A stretch of 7,457 nucleotides of DNA from assembly GCA_902783235.1 (NCBI GenBank), contig CACZQG010000097.1, forward strand, positions 1 through 7,457, in the 5' to 3' direction. Each line of letters begins with the position of its first letter. Position 1 is the first letter of the stretch. The position numbers and the translations under genes were made by a program. The notes under the pieces were generated by a model. That model was not told the DNA's origin. It ran no database searches and saw only the letters and a list, made by a program, of their open reading frames with translations. This document shows positions 5,434 to 7,457 of this stretch, piece after piece. Origin of the DNA: an uncultured Ruminococcus sp. GTDB taxonomy: Bacteria; Bacillota; Clostridia; Oscillospirales; Ruminococcaceae.

Positions 5434-6645
5434 ATGGCTAAAATCCAAATGAAAACGCCGCTGGTTGAAATGGACGGCGATGAGATGACAAGAATACTCT
5501 GGCAGTGGATAAAGGATATTCTTATTACTCCTTATGTGGATCTTAAAAGTGAGTATTATGACCTGGGTCTTGAAAACAGAGAAAAGACCAAGGATCAGGT
5601 AACCTTTGACAGTGCTGAGGCAGCAAAAAAATACGGTGTCGCTGTAAAATGCGCTACCATCACTCCAAATGCGGCAAGAATGCCTGAATATAATCTGTCA
5701 CAGATGTGGAAGTCACCAAATGGTACTATCAGAGCAATACTGGATGGTACTGTTTTCAGAACACCTATACTTGTAAAGGGTATCACTCCCTATATACCCA
5801 CATGGACAAGTCCTATCACCATTGCCCGTCATGCCTACGGAGATGTTTACAAAAATACGGAAATGCAGGTAAAGGGCGGCGGCAAGGCTGAACTGGTATT
5901 CACTGACAAGGACGGCAATGAGACAAGACAGACTATTCACGAATTTGACGGTGACGGTATAATTCAGGGTCTTCACAATATTGATAAGAGTATCGAAGGC
6001 TTTGCCCGTTCATGCTTCAATTTTGCTCTGGATACCAAGCAGGATCTGTGGTTTGCCACAAAGGATACTATATCCAAGAAGTATGACCACCGCTTTAAGG
6101 ATATTTTTGCTGAGATATTTGAGGCAGAATACAAGGAAAAGTTCGATAAGGCAGGCATAGAATATTTCTATACCCTTATAGATGATGCCGTGGCTCGTGT
6201 TATCCGTTCAAAGGGCGGATATATCTGGGCCTGCAAGAACTATGACGGCGATGTAATGTCCGACATGGTATCTACTGCCTTTGGTTCACTGGCAATGATG
6301 ACATCAGTACTGGTATCACCTGACGGCAAGTATGAATATGAAGCAGCTCACGGTACAGTACAGCGCCATTACTACAAGCATCTGAAGGGGGAGGAGACCT
6401 CTACCAACTCAGTTGCTACTATATTTGCATGGAGCGGTGCTTTCAGAAAGCGTGGTGAGCTGGATAATATCCCTGAGCTTATCAAGTATGCTGATGCACT
6501 TGAAAAGGCTACCATACAGACAATAGAAGAGGGAGTTATGACAGGTGATCTGTATATGCTCTCTACTCTGGAAAATAAGAAAAAAGTAAACTCCAAGGAA
6601 TTCCTCGAAGAGATCAACAACAGGCTTTCGGCTCTTATGAACTGA
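5434..6645 (+). CDS. icd: NADP-dependent isocitrate dehydrogenase, dimeric type II
   Basis: A 403-residue cytoplasmic enzyme of the eukaryotic-like homodimeric class that oxidises isocitrate to 2-oxoglutarate and CO2 with NADP+. Compared with human IDH1, the substrate residues are present: Thr77, Ser94, Asn96, Arg100, Arg109, Arg132 (RHAYGD) and Tyr139, plus the catalytic Lys210 (human K212) in [11 protein letters not shown]. Metal-binding aspartates are in NYDGDVMSD (Asp273 and Asp277). NADP+ preference is indicated by Arg311-His312 in HGTVQRHYY, the counterparts of human R314-H315. The length is normal for the class. AAGGAGG (5419-5425) lies 8 nt before the ATG. It uses the aconitase product and feeds glutamate synthesis while making NADPH. 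It is followed 18 bp later by rex and is probably co-transcribed with it. Confidence 0.97.
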   Translation: MAKIQMKTPLVEMDGDEMTRILWQWIKDILITPYVDLKSEYYDLGLENREKTKDQVTFDSAEAAKKYGVAVKCATITPNAARMPEYNLSQMWKSPNGTIRAILDGTVFRTPILVKGITPYIPTWTSPITIARHAYGDVYKNTEMQVKGGGKAELVFTDKDGNETRQTIHEFDGDGIIQGLHNIDKSIEGFARSCFNFALDTKQDLWFATKDTISKKYDHRFKDIFAEIFEAEYKEKFDKAGIEYFYTLIDDAVARVIRSKGGYIWACKNYDGDVMSDMVSTAFGSLAMMTSVLVSPDGKYEYEAAHGTVQRHYYKHLKGEETSTNSVATIFAWSGAFRKRGELDNIPELIKYADALEKATIQTIEEGVMTGDLYMLSTLENKKKVNSKEFLEEINNRLSALMN

Positions 6646-6663
6646 TGCATTAGGAGGGATAAT

Positions 6664-7296
6664 ATGCCGAGATCAGAGGTATCATCTCCTGTAATAAAAC
6701 GCCTCCCGAGATATTACAGATTCCTGGGGGAACTGAAACGTCAGGGCGTTATCCATATATCAAGCCGTGAGCTGTCGGAAAAAATGGGTCTTACCGCATC
6801 ACAGATAAGACAGGATCTTAACTGCTTCGGCGGTTTTGGGCAGCAGGGCTATGGATATAATATAGAGCAGCTGCATGAAGCAGTGGGCAATATTCTGGGG
6901 CTGCAAGCCGCAAACAAGACTATTCTCATCGGTGCCGGCAACTTAGGACGTGCCATTACCGCTCATATTGAGTTCCCCAAAAGAGGCTTCCAGCTTATCG
7001 GTATTTTTGATAACGATCCCAATATCTGCGGCAAAAAAATGCGTGGCATAGAGGTTATGAATATATCAAGAGTTTCTGACTTCTGCCGTGATAATTCACC
7101 TGTTTGTGCAGTACTTTGTATTCCCAAAAAAGCGGCAGGTGAGCTGGTCCCTGAGCTTGTTAAATGCGGAATAAAGGCATTCTGGAATTTCAGCCACTAT
7201 GAGTTCAATATCACTGAAAATGAAAAGATTATAGTTGAAAATGTTCATCTTGCAGATAGTCTCATGACTCTGGCATACGGCTTGAACAATTATTAA
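6664..7296 (+). CDS. rex: Redox-sensing transcriptional repressor Rex
   Basis: A 210-residue dimeric DNA-binding regulator that responds to the NADH/NAD+ ratio: NADH binding releases it from operators, typically of fermentation and respiration genes. The N-terminal winged helix spans about 1-80 with the family segment SQIRQDLNCFGGFGQQGYGYN (46-66). The Rossmann domain starts at ILIGAGNLGRAI with GAGNLG (90-95). The acidic residue for NAD ribose is in IFDNDP (Asp116 region). The C-terminal swapped helix ends DSLMTLAYGLNNY, close to the usual family end. AGGAGGG (6652-6658) sits 5 nt before the ATG, 18 bp after icd, with no promoter between, so icd-rex is an apparent operon. The last base of the TAA stop is also the first base of a repeat element. 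I found no TTGT...ACAA operator in the window. Confidence 0.96.
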   Translation: MPRSEVSSPVIKRLPRYYRFLGELKRQGVIHISSRELSEKMGLTASQIRQDLNCFGGFGQQGYGYNIEQLHEAVGNILGLQAANKTILIGAGNLGRAITAHIEFPKRGFQLIGIFDNDPNICGKKMRGIEVMNISRVSDFCRDNSPVCAVLCIPKKAAGELVPELVKCGIKAFWNFSHYEFNITENEKIIVENVHLADSLMTLAYGLNNY

Positions 7297-7457
7297 GGCA
7301 ACACCGCACAAAGACCGCTTGGAAGCTTTGCACGTCATCCGCCAGTGTTTCACCAAATCTAAGATTTGGGTAGAAACACAAGTGCCCTTGGGGTATGCTT
7401 GCAGATTTTCCTTTATCTTGCACAAAATCTCTTTGACATATGCCAGTGTTTCACCAA
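7296..7457 (+). mobile_element. MITE-like non-coding element, second copy, cut by the window end
   Basis: It opens with the terminal repeat aggcaacaccgcacaaaga (7296-7314) and matches the complete copy over 7297-7360 (57 of 64) and 7364-7395 (29 of 32). Here the two blocks are joined by only three bases, so the copy has no tandem arrays and keeps an intact 17-bp palindrome: CCAAATCT (7353-7360), A, AGATTTGG (7362-7369). Its far terminal repeat is not in the window. The 16-mer gccagtgtttcaccaa recurs exactly at 7341-7356 and 7442-7457, so a further repeat unit starts at the window edge. No gene is called in this stretch. Confidence 0.65.

Noticed and set aside
7096..7425. 109-residue minus-strand open frame
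   Set aside because: Half is antisense to rex and half is repeat element; no ribosome binding site or family signature.

Overview
The window looks like chromosomal DNA from a low-to-mid G+C anaerobic Firmicute of class Clostridia. A Ruminococcus-like member of the Oscillospiraceae is my best guess. This is an inference from protein style (Aquifex-type aconitase beginning MGLTLTEKIL, dimeric type-II NADP isocitrate dehydrogenase, Rex), strong AGGAGG-type ribosome binding sites and TGnTATAAT promoters. No marker gene fixes the species. All genes found lie on the + strand.

Layout. Positions 1-430 are non-coding and repeat-rich. They hold an inverted repeat (62-95) and a MITE-like element (129-423) with 19-bp terminal inverted repeats and a palindromic interior expanded by tandem 25-bp and 30-bp units. 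A promoter at 496-524 drives a leader and a TTG-started penicillin-binding-protein-like gene (627-2012), which ends at a UUCG-capped terminator (2048-2073). A second promoter region (2146-2186) and a leader with a strong hairpin precede an apparent operon of aconitase (2274-4211), a 72-residue two-helix membrane protein (4208-4426, ATGA overlap) and a TraX-like membrane protein (4448-5221). A 212-bp structured intergenic region with a possible promoter leads into NADP-isocitrate dehydrogenase (5434-6645) and, 18 bp later, the redox repressor Rex (6664-7296). A second copy of the MITE-like element begins inside the rex stop codon (7296) and runs off the window.

Function. Aconitase and isocitrate dehydrogenase carry citrate to 2-oxoglutarate, the oxidative half-branch of the TCA cycle that anaerobes use mainly to supply glutamate. 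Rex senses NADH/NAD+ and is apparently co-transcribed with isocitrate dehydrogenase, so a redox sensor is physically linked to a redox enzyme. No citrate synthase is present here, and I see no convincing Rex operator.

Most notable. (1) The S11-family D,D-carboxypeptidase homologue has lost its catalytic Ser and Lys (SxxK reads A-L-T-N) while keeping KTG, signal peptide, C-terminal domain and membrane anchor, so it is a probable pseudoenzyme. (2) The two element copies are 89% identical over their first 64 bp, but one carries a 113-bp block of tandem repeats exactly at the centre of a palindrome that the other keeps intact. (3) The aconitase and isocitrate dehydrogenase leaders contain hairpins that match no riboswitch I recognise.
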